In this document: positions 18,144 through 26,195 of the stretch, piece after piece | Layout of the letters: each line of letters begins with the position of its first letter | How positions within the stretch are numbered: position 1 is the stretch's first letter | Program-made: the position numbers and the translations under genes | The notes under the pieces: model-generated | Told to the model about the DNA's origin: nothing | What the model saw: the letters and a program-made list of their open reading frames with translations, nothing else | The model's database searches: none | From: Clostridium sp. M62/1 | Lineage (GTDB): Bacteria; Bacillota; Clostridia; Lachnospirales; Lachnospiraceae | Length of the DNA stretch: 64,000 nucleotides | NCBI RefSeq assembly: GCF_020736365.1 | Contig: NZ_CP085988.1 | Location: forward strand, 3,781,501-3,845,500 | Reading direction: 5' to 3'

Positions 18144-18184
18144 AAAATGCGGGATATGCCCTCTTTCCAGAGCATATCCCGCAT
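18144..18184 (-). terminator. Stem-loop terminator upstream of sipL
   Basis: A 13-bp perfect stem (ATGCGGGATATGC, 12-base loop, complement) followed leftward by TTTTCTG. It lies between the hairpin repeat array and sipL and would stop transcripts arriving from the ttcA/cysE genes, insulating sipL. Confidence 0.7.
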
Positions 18185-18243
18185 CTTTCCATTCTTCCTC
18201 CGCTCTCTCCCTTTCTTCCACTACCTTCCCAAAGGGAAACCCT

Positions 18244-18548
18244 GGAAGATTTACCGTGACTTCGCTGGAACTGTAAATCTTCCTCCACTCTCCCCACAGG
18301 GAAACCTGGAAGATTTACCGTGACTTCGCTGGAACTGTAAATCTTCCTCCACTCTTCCCAGGGAAACCCTGGAAGATTTACTGTGACTTCGCTGGAACTG
18401 TAAATCTTCCTCCACTCTCCCCACAGGGAAACCTGGAAGATTTACCGTGACTTCGCTGGAACTGTAAATCTTCCTCCACTCTTCCCAGGGAAACCCTGGA
18501 AGATTTACTGTGACTTCGCTGGAACTGTAAATCTTCCAGGGTTTCCCA
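18244..18548. repeat. Five tandem hairpin units with an exact 127-bp duplication
   Basis: Five 40-base units begin at 18244, 18308, 18371, 18435 and 18498. Each is an inverted repeat GGAAGATTTAC...GTAAATCTTCC around a constant centre, GTGACTTCGCTGGAAC. Spacers of 24 and 23 bases alternate, and by eye 18284-18410 is identical to 18411-18537, so a two-unit block was duplicated whole. The last unit is the most complete: its stem extends through GGGAAACCCTGG on both sides, making a 61-base hairpin (18488-18548) whose edge is two bases from the ttcA stop. A related element with a different outer stem is at 61431-61486. It is not CRISPR because spacers are identical. No coding capacity. Confidence 0.92.
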
Positions 18549-18550
18549 CT

Positions 18551-19480
18551 TTAATACTCCTCCAGAAAATGATGCCTCTCCCCGCCCTTCACATACCCGA
18601 TGCAGGCGTCCAGGTTCACGTTCTCGACACTCTTAAAAATATTCGTCTCAATATGAGGATTGATGGTCCTGAACTTTGAAATCAGCTCCTTCATCTCCTG
18701 GCGCTTTGACAGGTGGGCCTCCTCCTCCCTGGAAATGGCCTCCGTAAAGCGGCAGGCGCACTGCAGGAAGCGAAGCTGATTAAAATCTCTCCACGCCTGT
18801 ATGTCGGCCTCCTTCACCAGATAGAGCGGCCGTATCAGCTCCATGCCCTCAAAGTTTGTGCTGTGGAGCTTTGGCATCATGGTATTCACCTGCGCCCCGT
18901 AGAGCATGCTCATGAGGATCGTCTCAATTACATCGTCAAAATGGTGTCCCAGGGCAATCTTGTTGCACCCCAGCTTCTTAGCGTTTGCATAGAGATAGCC
19001 TCTTCTCATGCGGGCGCACAGATAACAGGGCGACTGGTCCACATCTACCACCACATTGAAAATATCGCTTTCAAACACGGTGATGGGAATGCCCATGATC
19101 CTGGCATTCTCCTCTATCATCCTCCTGTTTTCCGGGTTGTAGCCCGGATCCATTACCAGAAAGTGAAGACCAAATTCCATTTTCCCGTGGCGCAGAATCT
19201 CCTGCATGCACTTGGCCAGCAGCATGGAATCCTTTCCGCCGGAGATGCACACGGCAATATTGTCTCCCTCCTGAATCATGTCGTACTCATTGAGCGCCTT
19301 CACGAAGGGCCGCCAGATCTCTTTTCGGAATTTCTTGATAATGCTTCTCTCGATCTCTCTGCACCGATCCTCTGCAGCCGTCCCGCTGCAGTCTCCTGCC
19401 TGAGCAGCCGCTTCCTTATGCTCCCTCTTTTCCACACTTTCTGCCCTCAGGCCGTCCATATTCACACTTGTATTTTCCAT
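18551..19480 (-). CDS. TtcA-like tRNA 2-thiocytidine biosynthesis protein (PP-loop ATPase)
   Basis: 309 residues from ATG 19480; an in-frame TTG at 19555 would overlap cysE and is less likely. The PP-loop is SGGKDSMLL, followed by CYLCARMRRGYLY, GHHFDDVIET and a later CACRF, giving the Cys pairs expected of the Fe-S-dependent TtcA/TtuA group that thiolates tRNA with ATP activation. An N-terminal extension of about 50 residues is Glu/Ala-rich and probably disordered. It follows cysE by 67 bases on the same strand, linking sulfur assimilation with tRNA thiolation. Its 3' end abuts the hairpin repeat array. Confidence 0.85.
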   Translation of the reverse strand: MENTSVNMDGLRAESVEKREHKEAAAQAGDCSGTAAEDRCREIERSIIKKFRKEIWRPFVKALNEYDMIQEGDNIAVCISGGKDSMLLAKCMQEILRHGKMEFGLHFLVMDPGYNPENRRMIEENARIMGIPITVFESDIFNVVVDVDQSPCYLCARMRRGYLYANAKKLGCNKIALGHHFDDVIETILMSMLYGAQVNTMMPKLHSTNFEGMELIRPLYLVKEADIQAWRDFNQLRFLQCACRFTEAISREEEAHLSKRQEMKELISKFRTINPHIETNIFKSVENVNLDACIGYVKGGERHHFLEEY

Positions 19481-19547
19481 AAATTTCCGTCCAATCCGTA
19501 TTTGATGCCGCTGTGCAGCGGATTTCCCATCTTTTTCAGACCCTGTT

Positions 19548-20243
19548 TCAGCCAACCTTTTTTTCGCCTTTCTTCTCAGCTTCCTTCCTGCCCTGAAGCT
19601 CTTTCTCCATACGGCATAGCTCCCGCTTCAGCTGACTTACCTCATCCTGCAAAGCCTCTATCTGCTCTACCAGCTTTTTATCATGCTCTCCGAGAACCAC
19701 CTTCTCCTTCTTCTGAAGCTTTACCCCGTCCTTTTTCACCGGGCGGGCCGGGATTCCCACTGCCGTGATATTTTCCTCGAGAGGCTGAAGAAGAACTGCA
19801 TTGGCGGCAATGGAGCAGTTGTCTCCCACCTCAAAGGAACCTAAAATTTTAGCTCCCGAGCCCACTGTCACATTGTTGCCGAGGGTAGGGTGGCGCTTGC
19901 CCTTCTTCGTTCCCACGCCCCCTAACGTCACTCCCTGGTAGATGGTGCAGTTATCTCCCACCACCGCCGTTTCCCCTATCACGACGCCTGCGCCGTGGTC
20001 AATGAGGATGCCATGTCCAAGCTCTGCGCCCGGGTGGATCTCGATCAGTGTAAAAAACCGGGCTATCTGGGAAATCAGCCTGGCAATGAAAAACATTCTC
20101 TTTTTATAAAACCAGTGAGCGATCCTGTGCCAGATCAGTGCATGGACGCCCTGATACAGAAGAAGGACCTCCAGCGAGTTCCTGGCTGCCGGGTCTCTCT
20201 CCTTCACTGCCTTTACGTCAAGCCAAATATCTTTTAAAATCAT
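19548..20243 (-). CDS. cysE: Serine O-acetyltransferase
   Basis: 231 residues from ATG 20243, with AGGAG and GAGGT upstream. The left-handed beta-helix is clear: IHPGAELGHGILIDHGAGVVIGE, then QGVTLGG, KKGKRHPTLGNNV and GIPARPVK. It makes O-acetylserine from serine and acetyl-CoA, the first step of cysteine synthesis. The last 45 residues (HDKKLVEQIEALQDEVSQLK onward) form a charged coiled coil, an extension not present in short CysE forms. It heads a two-gene unit with the TtcA-like gene. Confidence 0.95.
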   Translation of the reverse strand: MILKDIWLDVKAVKERDPAARNSLEVLLLYQGVHALIWHRIAHWFYKKRMFFIARLISQIARFFTLIEIHPGAELGHGILIDHGAGVVIGETAVVGDNCTIYQGVTLGGVGTKKGKRHPTLGNNVTVGSGAKILGSFEVGDNCSIAANAVLLQPLEENITAVGIPARPVKKDGVKLQKKEKVVLGEHDKKLVEQIEALQDEVSQLKRELCRMEKELQGRKEAEKKGEKKVG

Positions 20244-20292
20244 ACCTCTTCTCCTTTTTCTGCTGAAAAAACTCTGTGCCTGATTGCTATAC

Positions 20293-20322
20293 ATTATATA
20301 AGTATTCTTTTTGTCCTGTCAA
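20293..20322 (-). promoter_or_regulatory. Sigma-A promoter of cysE
   Basis: Leftward -35 TTGACA (20317-20322), 18-base spacer, -10 TATAAT (20293-20298). Both hexamers are consensus. The leader of about 45 bases is too short for a T-box or other riboswitch. Confidence 0.8.
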
Positions 20323-20390
20323 TGCCCCAGCCAAATGCTCTGCCATACCGGATTCTGCAGACTATGTTTTGCCAGAATATTCGCAAAAAT

Positions 20391-20450
20391 AAAAACCGCC
20401 GCATATCTCCGGCCACATTCTTCCGGGAATATGCGGCGGCTGTCCGAAGC
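20391..20450 (-). terminator. Intrinsic terminator after the HD hydrolase gene
   Basis: A GCCGCCGCATAT-type stem with its complement across an interrupted loop, followed leftward by TTTTTATTTTT. It would end the glgB-mscS-HD transcript and insulate the cysE promoter. Confidence 0.85.
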
Positions 20451-20518
20451 CGCTGTCACCTCAGTTTTCCTGTTCTTTGTTCATCTTCTTAAGTATTCCT
20501 TCATATACCTGCCTGTGC

Positions 20519-21142
20519 TTATCCGAATACCATATGGCACAGTCTTACAAACTCCCGATATTCCGGGAACTGCTTAAGCTCCCAGAATCCTTCAATCAGA
20601 GAGGTGTAATACCAGCCCTGCCACCTTTTTTCCTTCATGTTAAACCGCTCGAACACCTGATCTCCCATCAGAAGGTAATCCCTGGCCGTACTCCGCAGAT
20701 TGCTCAGCTTATCGCCCAAAGCCAGAATCCTCGCATCTGTGTCAGCCTGCTTCAGGTAGTCGATGGTAGCCTGCTTTCTCTCTTTCCATGGGCGGCTTTT
20801 GTCCTCTGTCTCCCCTGCCACCAGCCAGGCCACACGGGAGCCAAATTCCCTCTCCAGTTCCTCAAAAGCGACTCCTGCATCCTCCATAGTATCGTGCAGA
20901 ATCGCTGCCGCAATCAGCTCTTCATCCTCTGTAATAGATGAAACGATCAGAGCCGCGTCCAGAGGATGTGTGATGTAGGGAATTACTCCGCCCTTTCTCA
21001 CTGCCCCTGCATGAACTCTGGCCGCAAAGGCTGCAGCCTTTTGAATCAGCCTGACAGTCCCGGCTGTCCTTATGCCGTCTGGCGTCTCTTCCGCATCCAT
21101 CTCGATCCCTCCTCCATTCTTTGGCAGTTCCTCTTCCTGCAT
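20519..21142 (-). CDS. HD domain hydrolase, RelA/SpoT-type small (p)ppGpp hydrolase-like
   Basis: 207 residues. The HD motif order matches the hydrolase half of RelA/SpoT and small MESH1-like enzymes: AAAFAARVHAGAVRKGG, IPYITHPLDAA, AAAILHDTMEDAG, then LALGDKLSNLR. No synthetase or TGS domain is present. It could remove pyrophosphate from (p)ppGpp; other nucleotides are possible. The start is 41 bases after the mscS stop, and a terminator follows, so it ends that operon. Confidence 0.85.
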   Translation of the reverse strand: MQEEELPKNGGGIEMDAEETPDGIRTAGTVRLIQKAAAFAARVHAGAVRKGGVIPYITHPLDAALIVSSITEDEELIAAAILHDTMEDAGVAFEELEREFGSRVAWLVAGETEDKSRPWKERKQATIDYLKQADTDARILALGDKLSNLRSTARDYLLMGDQVFERFNMKEKRWQGWYYTSLIEGFWELKQFPEYREFVRLCHMVFG

Positions 21143-21183
21143 CTCTCCGTCATCCAGTGCTGAATTTCGCCCGCAGAGCTTCC

Positions 21184-22167
21184 TTACAGCCTGGGCTTCT
21201 GTTCCTTTTCATCCCCGTCAAACCCGGCAGCCCGCAGATGCATCTGCTCTTGTCCCGCCGTCTCCTCCCGGGGGAAGGTGCTGATGTGGATATCCATCTG
21301 TTTAAAAGGAATCTGGATACCTGCCCGGTCAAATTCCAGCTTCATCTGCTCGGTAATATCCCATCTGGTCTTCCAGTAGTCCTCCGATTTTGTCCAGCCT
21401 CTTGCGCCAAGCACCACGCTGTCCTCGGCCAGAGAGTCCACATAGACTAATATCTCCTCCTCCTTGAGAATCGACGGATGTCTCGTATAGATCTGCTTCA
21501 AAATCTCCTTTGCCTGTTTCAGATCAGAATTATATCCGATGCCCACCGTCAGGTCGAGGCGTCTCCTGTCCATAGCCGTCACATTGGTGACAACAGAGTT
21601 GGAAAGAGTTCCGTTTGGGATAGAGATCGTCTTGTTGTCAATGGTGACAAGGGTGGTGTATACGAGCCCAATCAGGGCAACCGTTCCCTCAGCCTGAGGC
21701 GACAGGATATAATCCCCCACCCGGAATGGCTTCATTATCAGGATGACAATGCCTCCGGCAAGATTTTTAAGACTCTCCTGAAGGGCCAGGCCCAGGGCCA
21801 GACCGGCAAAACCAAGAATAGCCACAATAGATGCCGAGTCAATCCCCATCTGTCCTGCTATTATGAATATGAGAAGGGCATTCAGGCAGAAGCCTATCAG
21901 GGAATTAAGAAATTTCATGACGCTGATTTCCATTCCCGCCCGCTCAAAGGAGTGTTTGGCCATCCTCAGTATCAGACCGATAATTTTGCGCCCAACCAGA
22001 AAAATAACCAGGGCTATCAGGAGTTTAATCCCAAGAGAGGTCAAATCGGGAATCCATCCCTTCACCATATCAAGAAGCACGTCCGGCTGGCTCAGCTCCT
22101 TTAATTCCTGCAGCTCTGTCCCCAGCTCTGCCAAACCTTCTGTCTCTGCTGTATATAAAATGTTCAT
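21184..22167 (-). CDS. mscS: Small-conductance mechanosensitive channel, MscS family
   Basis: 327 residues. Three membrane helices start at about residue 45; TM3 is the Gly/Ala-rich pore helix ILGFAGLALGLALQESLKNLAGG, followed by the beta domain KPFRVGDYI and IPNGTLSNSVVTN. It should act as a tension-gated channel for osmotic downshock. The C-terminus is extended by a charged tail (MHLRAAGFDGDEKEQKPRL). It lies 69 bases downstream of glgB on the same strand. Confidence 0.93.
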   Translation of the reverse strand: MNILYTAETEGLAELGTELQELKELSQPDVLLDMVKGWIPDLTSLGIKLLIALVIFLVGRKIIGLILRMAKHSFERAGMEISVMKFLNSLIGFCLNALLIFIIAGQMGIDSASIVAILGFAGLALGLALQESLKNLAGGIVILIMKPFRVGDYILSPQAEGTVALIGLVYTTLVTIDNKTISIPNGTLSNSVVTNVTAMDRRRLDLTVGIGYNSDLKQAKEILKQIYTRHPSILKEEEILVYVDSLAEDSVVLGARGWTKSEDYWKTRWDITEQMKLEFDRAGIQIPFKQMDIHISTFPREETAGQEQMHLRAAGFDGDEKEQKPRL

Positions 22168-22236
22168 TCTGTTTTTTCCTGTCTGTTTTTTCTCTTTCTA
22201 CGATATCTCAGGAGCGGCCGGAGGAACCATTCTGCC

Positions 22237-24996
22237 TTATTCTTTCTTAGGCTGCTCTGCTTTTCCGTCAGGATGCTTTGGCTTTTCTCTCTTGTCCGGC
22301 TCCTGAACACTCTCTATCTTCTCTCTGGCTGCCCTCTTTACCCCATTTACAGTTGCAATCAGGGTATCTGCCGCCTCCTGGGCTTTCTTTCTGGCCGCCT
22401 TCTGAGCCTTTTTTGCCTTCTTCACTACACTCTCGGGCTGCTTTTCTGGTTCCGTCCGGCTGCCCTCCATCTCTTTCTTGAGCCTCTCCCTGGCCTCCTC
22501 GTCGTCCTTCAAATCTGCCAGGGCGCCGTACAGGCTTTTTTCTGCTTTAAATGAGATCACCTGTCCCCTGGCAGGCTCCCTTTCATCCCCGGCGTCCCCT
22601 CTGTCCTCAGAAGCGCTCTCTTCATTTACAGGGAAGGCTGTCTCTGGTGTTTTGGAACCCTTTTTCTTCCCTGCCGTTTTCTTCGGGTTTCCTGCTCCTG
22701 TCCTGCTCTTTGCTGATTTCGCTTTCCTGCCTGCCGCAGATGTCTTCGCGCTCTTTTTTTCATCCGGTGTGCACGAGAAAACACTGACGCCCAGAGGAGC
22801 GATGCGCACAGTGATCGAATTCTCCCTTCCGTCGTGTTCCTCCTCTTTTGAGGTTTTCACCCGCGGGTTAACCACTCCTGAGCCGCCGAATTCCTGGGAC
22901 TCGCTGTTGAAAATTTCCTTGTATTTTCCTGCGAACGGCACGCCGATCTGGTATTTCTGATGCTCTACAGGCGCAAAGTTGCAGACAAAAAGCAGCGTTT
23001 CCTCCGGCTTTCCCGTCTTTCTGAGAAAGACTACAATGTTATTTGCTGAATCCATGCAGTTAATCCACTCGAAGCCGTCCGGCGTGTAATCCTCTTTGTA
23101 AAGGGCCGGATGTTCTCTGTAGAAATGATTGAGGGCTTTCACATAGGTCTGCATGTTTCTGTGAATCGGATACTGCAGAAGCTCCCACTCAAGGCTCTTA
23201 TTTTCATTCCACTCGTCAATCTGTCCGAACTCCTGTCCCATAAACAGGAGCTTCTTGCCCGGATGGCCCATCATAAAGCCGTAGGCAGCCCGAAGGTTCG
23301 CAAACTTCGCCTCAAAGGTATCTCCCGGCATCTTTCCCGCCATGGAGCCCTTGCCGTGGACCACCTCGTCATGGGAGAATACCAGGATGAAATCTTCACT
23401 GTAGGCATAAATCATGCTGAAGGTCAGCTCCCCGTAATGGTGGCAGCGGAAGTAGGGATCGCACTTCATGTATCCGAGGAAGTCGTTCATCCACCCCATA
23501 TTCCACTTGTAGTCAAAACCAAGGCCGTCCTCCTTCACAGAGCCTGTCACCTTCGGCCAGGCTGTGGATTCCTCGGCAATCAGCACAGCGCCGTCCTTCC
23601 TTCCCTTAAACACAGAGTTTAAATGCTTTAAAAATTCCACGGCCTCCAGATTCTCATGGCCTCCGTAAATATTTGCCACCCACTCTCCCGGGTTCTTTCC
23701 ATAGTCCAGATAGAGCATGGATGCCACCGCATCGAAGCGGATTCCGTCAGCGTGATACTTGTCTGCCCAGAACATGGCATTGGCAATCAGGAAATTGGAT
23801 ACCCCGGGACGGCCGTAATTGTAGATCAGAGTTCCCCAGTGTGGGTGAGAGCCCTGCCTCGGATCCTGGTGCTCATAGACGCAGGTGCCGTCAAACTGGG
23901 CCATTCCCCAGGCATCCCGCGGAAAATGGGCCGGAACCCAGTCCAGAATCACGCCGATCCCCTGACCGTGCATGTAATCCATAAAATACATAAAATCATC
24001 CGGGGTGCCGTAGCGGCTGGTAGGCGCATAATAGCCAGTCACCTGGTATCCCCAGGACGCATCCAGAGGGTGCTCCATCACCGGCATCAGCTCCACATGA
24101 GTATAGCCCATGTCCTTCACATAGGCCGCCAGTTCCGGTGCAATCTCGCGGTAATTATAGAACTCAGAGCCTGGTATCTCATCGCCATGCTCGTCCAGAG
24201 AGAACTCCTTTCTCTTCCAGGAGCCCAGATGCACCTCATAGACAGACATAGGCCTGTCCTTGCTGTCGGCGGCTGCCCTCTGCTTCATCCAGTCCCCGTC
24301 ATTCCACTCATATTTTCCCAGATCCCATACAATAGACGCAGTATTCGGTCGAAGCTCTGCATAGTTTGCATATGGGTCCGCCTTCAGAGCCGGATCCCCG
24401 TTTCTGAATTTGATCTCATACTTATAAATGGTTCCCTTCTTAAGGCCCGGGATAAAGAGTTCAAAGATACCGGAATCCCCCAGCTTTCTCATCTGGTGGC
24501 GGCGCCCATCCCAGAAGTTAAAATCCCCAACCACGCTGACGCGCATGGCACAGGGCGCCCACACGGCGAAGTAAACTCCCTCCACGCCTTTTACTGTCAT
24601 CGGGTGCGCTCCCATTTTTTCATAGATGGAATAGTGGATTCCTGCTTCGAATTTCTTTAAATCATTTTCTGTGAACTGAGGCGCAAAGGAATATGGATCG
24701 CGGATCTCCCCCAGCGTCCCATTGTCATAGAACACCTGCAGCGTATAGTCGGCCAGTGTCTTTCTCGGAATCAGCACGGCGAAAAAGCCAGCCTCATCTG
24801 CCATCTCCATGGGATAGGTTTTTCCCGTGGCTGAGAGCTTTACTGTAATATCTCTGGCTGTGGGTATAAACGCCTGCACCAGCATCCCCTGCTCCGTCAG
24901 ATGCGCCCCCAGCATCCGGTGAGGATCAGAAGATTCAGAGTACACCAGCTCCTCAATGCCTGCCCAGTCCATAAGATCGTATAATACTTTGTCCAT
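22237..24996 (-). CDS. glgB: 1,4-alpha-glucan branching enzyme with long Lys/Ala-rich C-terminal tail
   Basis: 919 residues. An N-terminal carbohydrate-binding region, CBM48 and a GH13 barrel are present: GVILDWVPAHFP, GIRFDAVASMLY (nucleophile Asp), LIAEEST (acid/base Glu) and FSHDEVVHG. It forms alpha-1,6 branches in glycogen. The enzyme should end near residue 746 (VSVFSCTP). The next about 173 residues are an unusual low-complexity, highly basic then alternating charged tail, rich in KKTAGKKKG and VVKKAKKAQKAARKK type segments, resembling histone H1-like proteins. No frameshift is visible; the tail is in frame and ends naturally. Other glycogen genes are not adjacent, but malQ is at 62.1-63.6 kb. 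Confidence 0.95.
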   Translation of the reverse strand: MDKVLYDLMDWAGIEELVYSESSDPHRMLGAHLTEQGMLVQAFIPTARDITVKLSATGKTYPMEMADEAGFFAVLIPRKTLADYTLQVFYDNGTLGEIRDPYSFAPQFTENDLKKFEAGIHYSIYEKMGAHPMTVKGVEGVYFAVWAPCAMRVSVVGDFNFWDGRRHQMRKLGDSGIFELFIPGLKKGTIYKYEIKFRNGDPALKADPYANYAELRPNTASIVWDLGKYEWNDGDWMKQRAAADSKDRPMSVYEVHLGSWKRKEFSLDEHGDEIPGSEFYNYREIAPELAAYVKDMGYTHVELMPVMEHPLDASWGYQVTGYYAPTSRYGTPDDFMYFMDYMHGQGIGVILDWVPAHFPRDAWGMAQFDGTCVYEHQDPRQGSHPHWGTLIYNYGRPGVSNFLIANAMFWADKYHADGIRFDAVASMLYLDYGKNPGEWVANIYGGHENLEAVEFLKHLNSVFKGRKDGAVLIAEESTAWPKVTGSVKEDGLGFDYKWNMGWMNDFLGYMKCDPYFRCHHYGELTFSMIYAYSEDFILVFSHDEVVHGKGSMAGKMPGDTFEAKFANLRAAYGFMMGHPGKKLLFMGQEFGQIDEWNENKSLEWELLQYPIHRNMQTYVKALNHFYREHPALYKEDYTPDGFEWINCMDSANNIVVFLRKTGKPEETLLFVCNFAPVEHQKYQIGVPFAGKYKEIFNSESQEFGGSGVVNPRVKTSKEEEHDGRENSITVRIAPLGVSVFSCTPDEKKSAKTSAAGRKAKSAKSRTGAGNPKKTAGKKKGSKTPETAFPVNEESASEDRGDAGDEREPARGQVISFKAEKSLYGALADLKDDEEARERLKKEMEGSRTEPEKQPESVVKKAKKAQKAARKKAQEAADTLIATVNGVKRAAREKIESVQEPDKREKPKHPDGKAEQPKKE

Positions 24997-25034
24997 AAAT
25001 GCGCCCCCTTGTAATTCCTTCTGTGGTAGTTCCT

Positions 25035-25063
25035 ATTCTATCATTTCGCCCTGAATAATACAA
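25035..25063 (-). promoter_or_regulatory. Sigma-A promoter of glgB
   Basis: Leftward -35 TTGTAT (25058-25063), 17-base spacer, -10 TAGAAT (25035-25040); GGGGG ribosome binding site follows close to ATG 24996. Confidence 0.65.
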
Positions 25064-25269
25064 TATATTTTACATCCAGCTGATGAAAGGTCCTTTTTCA
25101 GGAAATATTCCATAATTTTACAAATTTCGCCTCAGCCGCTCCAAAATCTCTCATCCTTCGACGCTCTGCCGCCCATTTTAACTGTACTTTCCGCAGAATC
25201 CCCCAGTTCATCTGTCAAAAGACGGGATTTCCCTGATATGAAAAATCCATGTTTTTTTAGGCATAATAC

Positions 25270-25298
25270 TTGCTAAATCAAAAAAACTCAGATAAACT
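25270..25298 (+). promoter_or_regulatory. Probable promoter of lepB
   Basis: Rightward -35 TTGCTA (25270-25275), 17-base spacer, -10 TAAACT (25293-25298). It lies in a 413-base gap between glgB and lepB; apart from this and the glgB promoter nothing else is evident in that gap. A competing -10 (CATAAT, 25262-25267) lacks a good -35. Confidence 0.45.
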
Positions 25299-25409
25299 AA
25301 AGGACATGTAATTCATTGTTAAAAGCAATTCGGGCAGAGGACAGCAGATTCGGCGGTGAGCTGCCATTCTCCTCCTCGTCCAGAAACCATGAAAAGAGGA
25401 AGCTGAAAT

Positions 25410-26033
25410 ATGGAAAATAAAGAAAAGCGTCTTGGAAGCATAAGACATGATGAGCCTCCCAAAAGCAGGAAACGCGATGAGGAAAACCAGCCTTTCAGCT
25501 GGAAACGGGAAATTTTAAGCTGGATTCAGATTTTAGTCATCGCCGGGATCATAGCCCTCGTTCTCAACAGCTGTATTATCGCAAACAGTACCGTTCCCAC
25601 TGGTTCCATGGAAAATACCATTATGGCTCACAGCCGCGTGCTGGGTTCCCGGCTTACCTACAAATTCAGCGAGCCTGAGCGGGGCGATATCGCCATATTC
25701 ATCTACCCGGACGACAAGGCTGAAGGCAAGAAAACCTATTATGTAAAGCGTATTATCGGTCTTCCCGGTGAAACGGTTGACATCGTAGACGGAAAGATCT
25801 ATATTGATGGTTCAGATACGCCCCTCGACGAGCCTTACCTGCATGAGCCTATGGACATGTACGGAAAGGATCACCTTCACTATGAAGTGCCTGAGGGCCA
25901 TTACTTCATGCTGGGCGACAACAGGAATAATTCCAATGATGCCCGGTTCTGGGAGCACAAATATGTGCCAAAAGAGGATCTGGTGGCCAAGGTTTATCTG
26001 GAATACTTCCCGAATCCTCAGATTCTCCATTAA
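25410..26033 (+). CDS. lepB: Signal peptidase I
   Basis: 207 residues. A charged cytoplasmic N-terminus of about 35 residues precedes one membrane helix (ILSWIQILVIAGIIALVL). Catalytic Ser is in VPTGSMENT, catalytic Lys in YYVKRIIGLPGE, and the GDNRNNSNDAR box follows. It cleaves Sec/Tat signal peptides on the outer face of the membrane. Length and single-helix topology are typical of Gram-positive type I peptidases. Start ATG 25410 follows AGAGGAAGC. Confidence 0.95.
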   Translation: MENKEKRLGSIRHDEPPKSRKRDEENQPFSWKREILSWIQILVIAGIIALVLNSCIIANSTVPTGSMENTIMAHSRVLGSRLTYKFSEPERGDIAIFIYPDDKAEGKKTYYVKRIIGLPGETVDIVDGKIYIDGSDTPLDEPYLHEPMDMYGKDHLHYEVPEGHYFMLGDNRNNSNDARFWEHKYVPKEDLVAKVYLEYFPNPQILH

Positions 26034-26195
26034 GCCCTGTCAGCCAGGCCTGAAACGAAAAATGACGGCACAGGCCATGATTCGAATGTGCTTTGATCAC
26101 CGGCTGCGTACAGGGAATAGGGAAGCAGCCGCCAGACTGACTGGAAAGATAAAATTCTCCGGCGAGGAAACGCCGGTGAGAGGAGAGAGTAAGAC
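26034..26195 (+). other. 162-base structured spacer between lepB and lysC
   Basis: Three consecutive short hairpins can be drawn: GGCTGC...GCAGCC, CCAG-ACTGA-CTGG and CCGGCG-AGGAAA-CGCCGG, the last just before the AGGAGAG ribosome binding site of lysC. I compared it with the lysine riboswitch and saw no match to its conserved core. It may be ordinary spacer or an unidentified leader. Confidence 0.3.

Noticed and set aside
18244..18548. CRISPR array
   Set aside because: Repeat-spacer periodicity of 63-64 bases is CRISPR-like, but spacers are the same two sequences alternating, units are long hairpins, and no cas genes are nearby.
26034..26195. Lysine riboswitch upstream of aspartokinase
   Set aside because: Three small hairpins exist, but none of the conserved L-box core strings were found and the spacer is short.
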